Below are positions 1 through 7,214 of a DNA stretch of 16,840 nt, piece by piece. Position 1 is the first letter of the stretch. The number at the start of each line of letters is the position of its first letter. Under the pieces are notes generated by a model. That model saw only the letters and a program-made list of their open reading frames with translations. It was not told where the DNA came from and did not search any database. The position numbers and the translations under genes were made by a program. This DNA is from Methanoregula sp. (lineage in GTDB: Archaea > Halobacteriota > Methanomicrobia > Methanomicrobiales > Methanospirillaceae), in contig JAKLGN010000013.1 in the NCBI GenBank assembly GCA_022710665.1, positions 1-16,840 on the forward strand, given 5' to 3'.

Positions 1-45
1 CCCGACCTCGTCGTACCCGCCAACTGCGATAATTTCTATATCCAT
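1..45 (-). CDS. RNase J-type beta-CASP ribonuclease, N-terminal 15 codons only
   Basis: The gene begins at ATG 45-43 and runs off the left edge, so only MDIEIIAVGGYDEVG is visible. A start of the form (M)xIEIIAVGGYxEVG is what I know from archaeal RNase J / beta-CASP metallo-beta-lactamase nucleases, which degrade RNA 5' to 3'. The first beta strand and the GGYDEVG turn fit; none of the metal-binding His/Asp motifs are inside the window. A clear Shine-Dalgarno (AAGGAGAT) lies 5 nt before the ATG. It follows the IPP isomerase gene after 60 nt, the neighbour order I would expect in Methanomicrobia. The name rests on a very short fragment. Confidence 0.6.
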   Translation of the reverse strand, partial: MDIEIIAVGGYDEVG

Positions 46-105
46 TGGTTATCTCCTTCTCTCTTGTTTGGTTATTCTTCCTGAAAAATTACCCGGTTCG
101 GCAGT

Positions 106-1197
106 TTATCGTTTAATCCGTGCCGGATTGTCTTTTTCAATCATCTGCCGGGTCCTTCCCGTAACATGCAGGGGTGCTTTCCGGAGGTCGGCAATACGTG
201 CTGATCCGGTCAGGAACATGGCGACCGTCAGCTCCCGGTGGATAGCATCAATACTATCAGCGAGCGCTTTGTCATCCGACATGGCCGGTTTTAACAGGGG
301 GAGCGCCATACCGCACAGGTCTGCACCGAATGCAAGTCCCCGGGCAATGTCAAGACCGCTCCTCACCCCACCCGATGCGATTACCGGACCGCCGGTTGCG
401 AGAACCTCGGCAAGACTGACGACCGTGGGGATTCCCCATGCCAGAAAGTCCTCTCCCAGCAGCTTGAGGTTCTTATCCCCTGCATTGCCGCTCTCGTCTG
501 CCCGGACGCTCTCAACCGCTGCCCAGGACGTCCCGCCCCAGCCCCCGATATCAAGAGCACGGACACCCGCGCCCCAGCACCGGCGTGCTGTTGCAGCAGA
601 GATCCCGCACCCGGTCTCCTTGACAATGACCGGCTTTTTGAAATGCCGGGCAAGGTCTTCGATGGCAGCGAGGCAGCCGGTTGCATTATGGTCGCCTTCC
701 GGCTGGATGGCCTCCTGCAGGAAATTGAGGTGGATCGCAATGGCATCCGCACCGATCATCTCGACAGCCCGCTCAGCCCATTCGATCCCGTGATCGCGGA
801 GCTGGACAACACCGAGGTTTGCCACCAGGAAGGCATGGGGCGCCTCATCCCGCACAACGGCAAATGTATCGGCAAGAGACGGGTTCTCGAGCGCAGCCCG
901 CTGGGAACCGACGCCCATCCCGATCCCGTACCGTTCCGCTGCCCGGGCAAGCCGGGCATTCGTATCCTTTGTACCGGGATGACCCCCGGTCATTGCCGAT
1001 ATGAAGAGGGGGGAGGAGAATGTGTGGTCCAGGAACCGGCTGCGTAAGTCGATTGTGCTCATATCGCATTCCGGTAATGCGTTGTGCACGAACCGGATAT
1101 CATTGAACCCGGCATCACCGCTTTCAACCTCACGCTCTGCACAGATGCGGAGGTGATCGAGCTTCCTCGATGACGTAAACCGTTTCTTGTCCGCCAT
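106..1197 (-). CDS. fni: Isopentenyl-diphosphate delta-isomerase, type 2 (FMN-dependent)
   Basis: This 363-residue enzyme should interconvert IPP and DMAPP, the last step before prenyl chain assembly for archaeal lipids; the type 2 family uses reduced FMN. Landmarks in order: SRKLDH near residues 10-15, SAMTGG at 67-72, GMGVGSQRAALE at 93-104, the signature HLNFLQEAIQPEGD at 156-169 containing the conserved catalytic QPEGD segment, VKETGCG at 192-198, DIGGWGGTSW at 216-225 and the phosphate-binding ASGGVRSGLDIARGLAFGAD at 274-293. Length is normal for the family. The ATG lies 4 nt past the stop of the isopentenyl phosphate kinase gene, so the two are almost certainly co-translated in one operon. 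No key residue looks missing. Confidence 0.96.
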   Translation of the reverse strand: MADKKRFTSSRKLDHLRICAEREVESGDAGFNDIRFVHNALPECDMSTIDLRSRFLDHTFSSPLFISAMTGGHPGTKDTNARLARAAERYGIGMGVGSQRAALENPSLADTFAVVRDEAPHAFLVANLGVVQLRDHGIEWAERAVEMIGADAIAIHLNFLQEAIQPEGDHNATGCLAAIEDLARHFKKPVIVKETGCGISAATARRCWGAGVRALDIGGWGGTSWAAVESVRADESGNAGDKNLKLLGEDFLAWGIPTVVSLAEVLATGGPVIASGGVRSGLDIARGLAFGADLCGMALPLLKPAMSDDKALADSIDAIHRELTVAMFLTGSARIADLRKAPLHVTGRTRQMIEKDNPARIKR

Positions 1198-1201
1198 GCG
1201 A

Positions 1202-1957
1202 CTAGTCCCCCCTCACGATCGTCCCGCCGGTACCGGATCCTTTAAGGAAATCCGCGATCCGCGAGACATGAAAGATATCTGATCGTATCCCTGCATCAGC
1301 AAGGCCGAGCAGTTCATCAATTTTCCCTCTCATTCCACCGGTGACGTCGGTATGACTCGAGTGGCCGATCCGGAGGTCGGGTACCATTTTCCGTGTGATC
1401 TGTGGTACAACGACGCCCCTGTCCAGCACTCCCGGTACATCGGTGGCGAGCCCAACGCGGCTGATCTGTAAGGCAACCGCGAGGTACTGTACGAGCTGGT
1501 CGCCCGATACGATGCAGGCTCCTTTGGAAAGGTCCATCACCACGTCTCCGTGGATCACAGGGACCATCCCGAGCCTGAGCATGGTTTCCAGCTGGCGGCA
1601 CTCGAACCCCACCAGCCGGCCATTGCTGGCAATACCGGTGTGGAGGGGGTGAACACCGAGCGCTGCTACCCCCTCGTTCCGGAGGGCGGCAACGACAGCA
1701 TCGTTAAGACCGCTGACGGCACGGTGAGTCACAAAGATCCCGTCTGTGGTCCCGGCAGATACACCCCTGTCGAGGTTGTAGTGCTTTGCTTCGGGATGCC
1801 CGCACGATCCTGCTCCATGAATGATGACCGTATCACAACTCTTTGCTTCTGCAATCGCTTTCGCAACGGAGGTGAGCCGGGCCTTGTCAACGGCACAGCC
1901 GGCGCTTTTGTCGGTGATGACACTCCCGCCGAGTTTCAGGATCAGCCGCTCAGACAT
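1202..1957 (-). CDS. Isopentenyl phosphate kinase (archaeal mevalonate pathway)
   Basis: A 251-residue amino-acid-kinase-fold protein predicted to phosphorylate isopentenyl phosphate to IPP with ATP, the last kinase step of the archaeal version of the mevalonate pathway. Visible motifs are the N-terminal LKLGGSVIT (residues 7-15), HGAGSCGHPEAKHY (47-60) whose His54 matches the histidine that separates this family from other members of the fold, HGDVV near the middle, an ATDVPGV nucleotide-site segment, and DVTGGMRGKI that closes the ATP site. Cys52 sits where many homologues have Phe. The ATG overlaps the last 8 nt of the mevalonate kinase gene, and an AAGGAG Shine-Dalgarno lies inside that gene, so translation is probably coupled. 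The downstream neighbour is IPP isomerase, which uses its product. Confidence 0.93.
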   Translation of the reverse strand: MSERLILKLGGSVITDKSAGCAVDKARLTSVAKAIAEAKSCDTVIIHGAGSCGHPEAKHYNLDRGVSAGTTDGIFVTHRAVSGLNDAVVAALRNEGVAALGVHPLHTGIASNGRLVGFECRQLETMLRLGMVPVIHGDVVMDLSKGACIVSGDQLVQYLAVALQISRVGLATDVPGVLDRGVVVPQITRKMVPDLRIGHSSHTDVTGGMRGKIDELLGLADAGIRSDIFHVSRIADFLKGSGTGGTIVRGD

Positions 1958-2819
1958 TCTTCTCCTTTCGTACGCCTTCCGTATCGATACCGGTTACGAT
2001 CGCCCGCGCCTCGCAGGATTCGATGGCCCCTGCGACCCGGTGTTTCAGCTGCTTTGGGCAGAGCGCAATCATGCACCCGCCGCCGCCGGCACCCGTTATC
2101 TTCGCGCCAAATGCCCCCGCATTCCGGGCGGCAAGGACCATTTTTGCCAGCTGCGGGTGGCCGACCCCGAGGACTTCGAGAAGGGCGTGGTTCATGTTCA
2201 TGTACCGTCCCAGTTCCCGGGGGTTACTGAGGTGGTGGATCGCGCTCATGCTGACCCCCTCGATGGCATCGAGGACCGGGTTTACAATCTTCGGGTGGCT
2301 CTCCCTGAGTTCCCCCACCTGCTCCACCATCCTTGCGGTACTGTGGGAGAAGAGCGAGTCCCCGACCACGATGTGGATAGTCTGCGGGGGGAGGCGCCTC
2401 CGGGAACCCCCGCTGATGAGCACGATCCCCCCGTACGTGGAAACGGTGGTATCGGTGGGGCTCGCCTTCCCTTTCTGAACCTTCTTCTCGATCTCAAAAG
2501 CCATGTTCGCGATATCCTCGCGGGTTTTGTTCATCCTGAATTCGTCGTTGATGGCCGAGAGCGTTGCAACCGTCACCGCTGCTGATGAGCCGAGGCCGGA
2601 CGAACTCGGGATCTGGGAGTTGATATAAACGCTCCCTCTCACGCCCATCGCTTCGAAACAGCCATCGATATACGGTGACTTTGCCCGCTGAGGCCGTATC
2701 GTATCCCTCACGGTCACAAACACCCGGGGCTTTATCGCCATGGCTATGCCGGGCTTTCCGTATACTACTGCATGTTCGCCGAACAAAAATACCTTGCCCG
2801 GCGCACTCCACGTTGCCAA
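1950..2819 (-). CDS. mvk: Mevalonate kinase (GHMP kinase family)
   Basis: A 289-residue GHMP kinase expected to convert mevalonate to 5-phosphomevalonate. Landmarks: PGKVFLFGEHAVVYGKP at residues 7-23, the ATP-binding loop PSSSGLGSSAA at 71-81, ASPTDTTVSTYGG at 119-131 with the likely catalytic Asp123, and the third GHMP motif TGAGGGGCM at 242-250. The start is TTG (2819-2817): it gives the normal family N-terminus, no in-frame ATG exists before the first motif, and GGTGAT, a match to the archaeal Shine-Dalgarno, lies 5 nt upstream across the MEMO gene's stop codon. Only 1 nt separates the MEMO stop from this start; the 3' end overlaps the isopentenyl phosphate kinase gene by 8 nt. The weak start codon may set a lower translation rate than for its partners. 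Confidence 0.95.
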   Translation of the reverse strand: MATWSAPGKVFLFGEHAVVYGKPGIAMAIKPRVFVTVRDTIRPQRAKSPYIDGCFEAMGVRGSVYINSQIPSSSGLGSSAAVTVATLSAINDEFRMNKTREDIANMAFEIEKKVQKGKASPTDTTVSTYGGIVLISGGSRRRLPPQTIHIVVGDSLFSHSTARMVEQVGELRESHPKIVNPVLDAIEGVSMSAIHHLSNPRELGRYMNMNHALLEVLGVGHPQLAKMVLAARNAGAFGAKITGAGGGGCMIALCPKQLKHRVAGAIESCEARAIVTGIDTEGVRKEKNV

Positions 2820-2820
2820 C

Positions 2821-3609
2821 CTAGATCACCGCAATACTCGCGTACCCCACGACTTCCTTAAAATCCCCCGTCACGTCCCCGCTCGTCGCATAACGGATCA
2901 GTTTTGCCGTACTCGCCCCAAGCCGGGTACAGGCAGCCACCATTGCGGTGATAGGACCGTACCCGCAGGTGGTTATCCTCCGCTCCTCGATCCGCCGGTA
3001 GAACTCCTTTGTGTCAAGGGTCAATAACGGGTCGATCGCCCACAGATCGTCGGTTTGTGCCTTCTCTTTTTCTACATAATGGGAAAAGTCACTGGAAGCC
3101 ACGATCTTGATATCCCGTTTCGTCTGCCGTATCGCGTGGAAGAGCTTTTCTGCAAGGCGCATTGCGCTTGCATAGTCCTGCTGGCCCATCATCACCGGGG
3201 CAATCCGCGCACGGGGGAAACGGTACTTGATAAAGGGTATCTGCACCTCGAGCGAGTGCTCGTCGCGGTGCGAGAGTTCATCGGTCTCGATGTCAAGGGA
3301 ACGGACGAACTCGTCATCCGTATCAACAACCCCGAGTGGTGTCTCCCACGGCATCTCCGAAACGCAGTTGATGTATCCCCGGTGGGACGGTCCTATCACC
3401 ACGAAGGTGCCGGAGAAACCAGGGGGTATCGCACCGAACGCAGTGGCTGCGACCTGCCCCGAATAGATATACCCTGCATGGGGGGAGACGATCCCCAGGG
3501 GGTTCCCTTCCGGTTTTACCCCGGTGAAAAACTTCTCCAGCAGCTGTTCCAGATGTGAAGGCTCCCGCGGGTAAAACATGCCGGCAACGGCGCATGTACG
3601 CATCTTCAT
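2821..3609 (-). CDS. MEMO1-family protein (AmmeMemoRadiSam system protein B type)
   Basis: A 262-residue protein of the MEMO family, whose fold resembles extradiol dioxygenases and whose archaeal role is not established. Residues matching the family's metal/active-site set are present: SPHAGY (His44), GPSHRG (His76), EHSLEVQIPF (His118), SSDFSHY (Asp174, His177) and TCGYGP (Cys215), so a functional metal site is plausible. It is the first gene after a T8 run that follows rpsB and is joined to mevalonate kinase by a 1-nt spacer, so it heads the isoprenoid gene set. ATG 3609 is preceded by GAGGGTTGAT, a fair Shine-Dalgarno; a second in-frame ATG two codons on (3603) is an alternative. Family assignment is firm; function is unknown. 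Confidence 0.92.
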   Translation of the reverse strand: MKMRTCAVAGMFYPREPSHLEQLLEKFFTGVKPEGNPLGIVSPHAGYIYSGQVAATAFGAIPPGFSGTFVVIGPSHRGYINCVSEMPWETPLGVVDTDDEFVRSLDIETDELSHRDEHSLEVQIPFIKYRFPRARIAPVMMGQQDYASAMRLAEKLFHAIRQTKRDIKIVASSDFSHYVEKEKAQTDDLWAIDPLLTLDTKEFYRRIEERRITTCGYGPITAMVAACTRLGASTAKLIRYATSGDVTGDFKEVVGYASIAVI

Positions 3610-3630
3610 CGGATCAACCCTCTGGTCCTT

Positions 3631-3645
3631 CTATTATATCCAGAT
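3631..3645 (-). promoter_or_regulatory. Possible TATA box for the MEMO-mevalonate genes
   Basis: On the minus strand the segment reads GGATATAATAG, AT-rich within a GC-rich context and placed just after the T8 run that follows rpsB. It is only 22-35 nt from the MEMO start codon, which would give a very short leader or a leaderless transcript, at odds with the Shine-Dalgarno visible there. Read-through from the ribosomal operon is the alternative. Confidence 0.3.
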
Positions 3646-3655
3646 ATCGGTCACC

Positions 3656-3663
3656 AAAAAAAA
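3656..3663 (-). terminator. Poly-T terminator after rpsB
   Basis: Eight consecutive T on the transcribed-sense minus strand, 12 nt beyond the rpsB stop codon, with no stable stem before it. Archaeal transcription typically ends at such T-runs without a hairpin. It separates the ribosomal/RNA polymerase/enolase genes from the MEMO-mevalonate genes, although both read in the same direction and partial read-through is likely. Confidence 0.6.
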
Positions 3664-3675
3664 GGTGGGCCGATT

Positions 3676-4287
3676 TCAGAACTCGGTTTCGAAATCCTCG
3701 GTCGTGAGAGCCGTGGAGATGCCGCGGAGACGGAGCATCTCGCGGGCCAGGAGGAAGTAAATCATGGAAAGCGCTTTTCTGCCTTTATTGTTGGTCGGGA
3801 TAACGAGATCCACGAACTTGGTCATGTTGTTGGTGTCGCAAAGCGCAAGGACCGGAATGCCACACTGGACCGCCTCGTTGATAACCTGTGCGTCACCAAT
3901 CGGGTCAGTGACGACAATGACCTGCGGCTCGATATAGGCATCAAGAACAGGATTTGTCAAAAGACCCGGGATGAACCGGCCGGTCGCGGACATAGCGCCA
4001 ATGGTGTCGGCGAACTTCTTGGCCGGGTACTGGCCGTACTGCCGGGACGTGACGACAAGAATATTCGGGGCCTCGTACTGGTTTAAGAATTTGGCTGCGG
4101 TCTTGATCCGGGCATCGGTCTCCCGGATATCAAGGATATACAACCCATCCCCGCGGACGCGGTAGATGAACTTCTTCATGTCCTCGCTCTTCTGCTGGGT
4201 GCCGATGTGAACACCGGCAGCAAGGTACTCCTCGACGGGGATGAGCGGCTCTTTTAATTCAATTTCCATTTCATTTACAGTGGTCAT
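3676..4287 (-). CDS. rpsB: Small ribosomal subunit protein uS2
   Basis: A 203-residue archaeal S2 protein of the 30S subunit. Family features are [18 protein letters not shown] near residues 18-34, [12 protein letters not shown], the [16 protein letters not shown] block, [26 protein letters not shown] and the [17 protein letters not shown] block toward the C-terminus. An open frame extends 22 codons upstream into enolase, but ATG 4287 is chosen because it overlaps the enolase stop as ATGA, has GAGGAA 5 nt upstream, and gives the normal archaeal N-terminus. This position after enolase is the standard euryarchaeal order. A T8 run follows the stop codon. Confidence 0.96.
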   Translation of the reverse strand: MTTVNEMEIELKEPLIPVEEYLAAGVHIGTQQKSEDMKKFIYRVRGDGLYILDIRETDARIKTAAKFLNQYEAPNILVVTSRQYGQYPAKKFADTIGAMSATGRFIPGLLTNPVLDAYIEPQVIVVTDPIGDAQVINEAVQCGIPVLALCDTNNMTKFVDLVIPTNNKGRKALSMIYFLLAREMLRLRGISTALTTEDFETEF

Positions 4288-5471
4288 AGCTGTTCCTCTA
4301 TGCGTATCAGTTCGTTTAATTTGGCAATGCGTTCTCCGCCCACCACACCGCATTTTAAGAAAACGCAGGAGAATGCAGTGGCAAGGTGCGCAATGGTCGT
4401 GTCGGTTGTCTCACCGGAACGGTGGCTCATCACCGTGTCCAGGCCATGGGTATGGGCAAGACGCACCGCTTCAAAGGTGTCCGTGAGTGTTCCCACCTGG
4501 TTGGGTTTTATCAGCACACAGTTGGCTGCGTCCTTCTCAATGCCCTGCCGGATGCGGTCAACCTGGGTGACAAAGATATCATCACCACAGACCAGGCAGC
4601 GTTCGCCGATCTGGCTGTTAAGTTCCGCAAAGGCATCGAAATCGTCTTCATGGAGAGGATCCTCGACGTAGACAAGGTTGTACTTATCGACAAGTTCCGC
4701 AATATACGCGATCTGGTCCTCGGTGGACCGTACGGTCTTGCGGTACTTGTAGGAGTTCCCGTCCCACATCTGGCTTGCTGCAATGTCAAGCCCCATGTCA
4801 ACCTCTACGTTCATTTCATCGGCAACAAGTCCGGTCGCCTCGGCAATGAGCTCAAATGCGAGGGCATCGTCGATCTGCGGTGCCCATGCACCCTCATCAC
4901 CCTTGCCGCAGGATTTTCCTTTCTTTTTGAGGAGATTTTTCACATGCCGGTGTACGGCAGCATTTGCAAAGACTGCTTCCTCGGTATCCGCTGCGCCGCC
5001 GGGCACGACCAGAAATTCCTGGATTTCGGTGGCATTTTCTGCATGCGCCCCGCCGCCGATGACATTCCCGAGCGGGAGCGGAAGCTCCTTTGCAAATGCT
5101 CCCCCGAGATACCGGAAGAGCGGGAGATCCATGGACAATGCGGCAGCCTTCGCATTGGCGAGCGAGAGCGCCACGGCAATGTTAGCGCCGATTCCCGAAA
5201 AATCGGCTGTACCGTCGATGTCACGGAGCTGCTCGTCAAACCCTTCCTGGTCGCAGGAATCCATGCCGATAAGGGCAGGGATGAGGTTTGCGATGGCATT
5301 ATCCAATGCCTCATCAACCGGCCTGACTTTCGCTTCAAGAGAGCCGGTGCTGGCACCGCTCGGGGCTGCCGACCTGCCAAAGCCGTCTGCTGTGTAGATA
5401 TCGGCTTCAACAGTCGGGTTGCCCCTGCTGTCCAGGATTTTCCGAAGTTCAATAACCTCGATGGTTGTCAT
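4284..5471 (-). CDS. eno: Enolase (phosphopyruvate hydratase)
   Basis: A 395-residue cytosolic enolase interconverting 2-phosphoglycerate and phosphoenolpyruvate, mainly gluconeogenic in a methanogen. All expected catalytic positions are visible: the loop PSGAST (37-42), Glu152 in IQEF, Glu193 in GDEG, Mg ligands Asp229 (GLDIAAS), Glu270 (VEDP) and Asp297 (GDDIF), Lys322 in LIKPNQ, SHRSGE at 349-354 and Lys373 in FLKCG. It is shorter than the usual roughly 430 residues because of deletions after the SGAST loop and near the C-terminus. It carries GGAHA for the usual GGSHA and GDEGAWAP for GDEGGFAP; I believe these mark a methanogen/haloarchaeal subfamily rather than damage. The ATG lies 7 nt after the rpoK stop, and the stop overlaps rpsB as ATGA. 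Confidence 0.96.
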   Translation of the reverse strand: MTTIEVIELRKILDSRGNPTVEADIYTADGFGRSAAPSGASTGSLEAKVRPVDEALDNAIANLIPALIGMDSCDQEGFDEQLRDIDGTADFSGIGANIAVALSLANAKAAALSMDLPLFRYLGGAFAKELPLPLGNVIGGGAHAENATEIQEFLVVPGGAADTEEAVFANAAVHRHVKNLLKKKGKSCGKGDEGAWAPQIDDALAFELIAEATGLVADEMNVEVDMGLDIAASQMWDGNSYKYRKTVRSTEDQIAYIAELVDKYNLVYVEDPLHEDDFDAFAELNSQIGERCLVCGDDIFVTQVDRIRQGIEKDAANCVLIKPNQVGTLTDTFEAVRLAHTHGLDTVMSHRSGETTDTTIAHLATAFSCVFLKCGVVGGERIAKLNELIRIEEQL

Positions 5472-5478
5472 AGGCTGC

Positions 5479-5652
5479 CTACTTCCTCTTTACGGTAATG
5501 GGGATGGTGTTGTTGTTGAATTCCTCGATCGCAATCTCCAGCGGATCGATCCGTGTCGTGGTGATAAGTAACGGAGCACCCATTGATATCTGCAGAGCCC
5601 TTGCTCCAACGATTCTCGCCCGCTCGTACCGGGTATATGTCTGCGTCTGCAT
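5479..5652 (-). CDS. rpoK: DNA-directed RNA polymerase subunit K (omega/RPB6 homologue)
   Basis: A 57-codon gene starting [20 protein letters not shown]. Rpo6/RpoK is the archaeal counterpart of bacterial omega and eukaryotic RPB6 and helps assemble RNA polymerase. Supporting features are the family core [14 protein letters not shown] at residues 8-21, followed by the MGAPLLI segment, and a basic C-terminus VKRK. The start is ATG 5652-5650 with GAGGATGA about 4 nt upstream; the stop TAG is at 5481-5479. It sits between tRNA-Pro (34 nt upstream) and enolase (7 nt downstream), as in other euryarchaea. A longer open frame of 65 codons that covers the same bases in another phase is not the gene. 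Confidence 0.95.
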   Translation of the reverse strand: MQTQTYTRYERARIVGARALQISMGAPLLITTTRIDPLEIAIEEFNNNTIPITVKRK

Positions 5653-5686
5653 TGTTCATCCTCAAAATGATTGTTCTTTTACTAAA

Positions 5687-5761
5687 TGGGGTCGCTGAGA
5701 TTCGAACTCAGGTCACTGCGTCCCGAACGCAATAGGATGGTCCAGGCTACCCTACGACCCC
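5687..5761 (-). tRNA. tRNA-Pro (anticodon CGG)
   Basis: A complete cloverleaf folds on the minus strand: acceptor GGGGTCG (5761-5755) with CGACCCC (5694-5688), discriminator A at 5687, D-arm GGGT...ATCC, anticodon stem TTGCG/CGCAG with one T-G pair, loop TTCGGGA giving anticodon CGG at 5725-5723, and T-arm CTGAG-TTCGAAT-CTCAG. CCA is not encoded and there is no intron. The gene lies inside the protein operon, 18 nt after rpoN and 34 nt before rpoK, so it must be cut from a polycistronic transcript or have an internal promoter, of which I see no clear sign. It reads CCG codons. Confidence 0.96.
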
Positions 5762-5779
5762 TCGTTCATCATGCATATC

Positions 5780-5968
5780 TTACTGGTACGGATTGAGCTC
5801 GTCAATAACCTCTTTGTGGGTCAGGAGCATGCGCCGGCAGCAGTACCGGGAAATATGAAGATCGTCGAGGATCTTTTTGGGATCCTCGCCTTTCTCCCGC
5901 CGCGCCTTAAATTCATCCCATGCCGTGGAGATGGGATTTCCACAGGTGAAACATCGAACGGGTATCAA
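5780..5968 (-). CDS. rpoN: DNA-directed RNA polymerase subunit N (RPB10 homologue)
   Basis: A 62-residue zinc-binding RNA polymerase subunit, homologue of eukaryotic RPB10, used in assembly of the D-L-N-P platform. The family's four zinc cysteines are visible: CxxC at Cys6/Cys9 in PVRCFTCG, and the adjacent pair Cys43-Cys44 in RYCCRRM. The start codon is TTG (5968-5966), since an in-frame TAA lies two codons upstream and no internal Met would keep the first zinc pair; GAGAGGT about 6 nt upstream serves as the Shine-Dalgarno. Length is normal. It lies between rps9 (28-nt spacer) and tRNA-Pro. Confidence 0.95.
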   Translation of the reverse strand: MIPVRCFTCGNPISTAWDEFKARREKGEDPKKILDDLHISRYCCRRMLLTHKEVIDELNPYQ

Positions 5969-5996
5969 GATTTAACCTCTCATCATATCTTCTGGT

Positions 5997-6398
5997 TCAG
6001 CGATAAGACTTTTGGAACTTCGCCCGGGCTCCGGAGCCGTGCGGTTTCTTGGCTTCTTTCTGCCGGGAGTCGTTGACCAGGAGCGTCCGGTCATATGCCA
6101 GGTAGATATCCTTCATCTGGGGATCGTTGTGCCATTTGATGATACCGCGGGCAAGTGCAGTCCGGACTGCTTCTGCCTGACCCATGACACCGCCGCCTGC
6201 CACATCGATGGTGACATCGATTTCATGGATGGCGTTGGGGACGAGGAGGATGGGTTCTGCAATCTTCATCCGGGTTGTGTCAGAGCCATAGGCTTCGAGA
6301 GGGACCGAGTTGACCCGGATCACACCTTTCCCGGCCTTGAGGGTTGCCCGGGCGATTGCTGTCTTGCGTTTTCCGCTCGTGTTGATGATCTTTACCAT
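5997..6398 (-). CDS. Small ribosomal subunit protein uS9
   Basis: A 133-residue archaeal S9. It opens MVKIINTSGKRKTAIARATL and ends with the conserved ARAKFQKSYR tail that reaches the P-site tRNA. The GGGVMGQAEAVRTALARGI block in the middle is typical. ATG 6398 is chosen over an ATG 14 codons upstream because AAGGAGG lies 7-8 nt before it in the 14-nt spacer after rpl13, and because the S9 family starts at this point. It forms the rpl13-rps9-rpoN segment conserved across archaea. Confidence 0.96.
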   Translation of the reverse strand: MVKIINTSGKRKTAIARATLKAGKGVIRVNSVPLEAYGSDTTRMKIAEPILLVPNAIHEIDVTIDVAGGGVMGQAEAVRTALARGIIKWHNDPQMKDIYLAYDRTLLVNDSRQKEAKKPHGSGARAKFQKSYR

Positions 6399-6412
6399 AT
6401 GTGTGTGCCTCC

Positions 6413-6841
6413 TTAGAACTTTGCTCCGAGGAACGTGCACACTGCAGCGAGCGTGACGTGGTTCGGGTTGTTCAGACGGTTCATGTGTACCTCATCGGGT
6501 ACTTCCATTTCCTTTCCGGCAAATTCCACCGGGACACCGACGTAACACCGGATGCGTTTCATCGCGTCAACACCGCGGGGGCGCTTGTAGGGGAGCATGC
6601 CGCGGATGGTCCGCTTCATGAGATGGTCTGGCCGGCGCGGAACGAACGGCCCCCAGCGGTCGCCGGATGCTCCGCGTTCCCGCTTGTGACGGTAATTCGC
6701 AAGCACCCGTGCACGGCTGCCCGAAATGATCGCCTTTTCCGCATTGACAATCGCTATCTCCTCACCGGCAAGTGCCCGCCTGGCGGTGATGCTTGCAAGG
6801 CGCCCGAGGAGCAGTCCGTCACCGTTGATTATGGTTACCAT
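6413..6841 (-). CDS. Large ribosomal subunit protein uL13
   Basis: A 142-residue archaeal L13. Landmarks are [15 protein letters not shown] near residues 10-24, [13 protein letters not shown] near 31-43, the [23 protein letters not shown] block that is the family signature, and a C-terminal hydrophobic segment ending FLGAKF. ATG 6841 is preceded by GAGGTGA, a strong archaeal Shine-Dalgarno that covers the rpl18e stop codon region; the spacer to rpl18e is 7 nt. Nothing unusual in length or composition. Confidence 0.96.
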   Translation of the reverse strand: MVTIINGDGLLLGRLASITARRALAGEEIAIVNAEKAIISGSRARVLANYRHKRERGASGDRWGPFVPRRPDHLMKRTIRGMLPYKRPRGVDAMKRIRCYVGVPVEFAGKEMEVPDEVHMNRLNNPNHVTLAAVCTFLGAKF

Positions 6842-6848
6842 ATCTTCT

Positions 6849-7214
6849 TCACCTCAGGATCCGGACACCGCTGCCTTTCGGGTTGTCGCTGATGAGCTGT
6901 TCAATGGTCATGCATTGTCCCTTCGCATCCCTGATCTTGCTGGTTGCCGATGCTGAAAAGTTCAGCGCGGCAATTTTCACGGACTGTTCCAGCACACCGC
7001 TGCCCAAAACCTTACCCGGGACAATAATCGTCTCGCCGTTCTTTACATAGCGGTTGATCTTGGACAGGTTGACCTCGGCATAGTTCCTGTTCGGGGTCTC
7101 CAGCCTGCCGGCAATCTCGCGCCAGATCTTGGCCTCATTCTCGCGTGACTTGTTCTTCAAGAGCGAGATGAGGGCGGTAAGACGGGGGTTCGTCTTCTCT
7201 ACAATTCTCGTCAT
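6849..7214 (-). CDS. Large ribosomal subunit protein eL18 (L18e)
   Basis: A 121-residue archaeal/eukaryotic-type L18 (bacteria lack a direct equivalent). Family features are [20 protein letters not shown] near residues 7-26, [19 protein letters not shown] in the middle, VPGKVLGSG at 65-73 and the C-terminal [14 protein letters not shown] 7214 overlaps the rpoD stop as ATGA, so translation is probably coupled to rpoD. Position between rpoD and rpl13 is the canonical archaeal order. Confidence 0.95.
   Translation of the reverse strand: MTRIVEKTNPRLTALISLLKNKSRENEAKIWREIAGRLETPNRNYAEVNLSKINRYVKNGETIIVPGKVLGSGVLEQSVKIAALNFSASATSKIRDAKGQCMTIEQLISDNPKGSGVRILR

Noticed and set aside
1821..2585. 254-codon open frame on the plus strand
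   Set aside because: Antisense to mevalonate kinase and isopentenyl phosphate kinase, both of which have complete family motifs.
4288..4353. 22-codon N-terminal extension of uS2
   Set aside because: It overlaps enolase coding sequence, and the internal ATG has the stop/start overlap, Shine-Dalgarno and normal family N-terminus.
4386..5498. 370-codon open frame on the plus strand
   Set aside because: It lies exactly opposite enolase, has no recognisable domain, and is explained by the codon bias of the GC-rich sense gene.
5468..5665. 65-codon minus-strand frame at the rpoK position
   Set aside because: It is in another phase; the 57-codon frame starting at 5652 encodes the recognisable RpoK protein.
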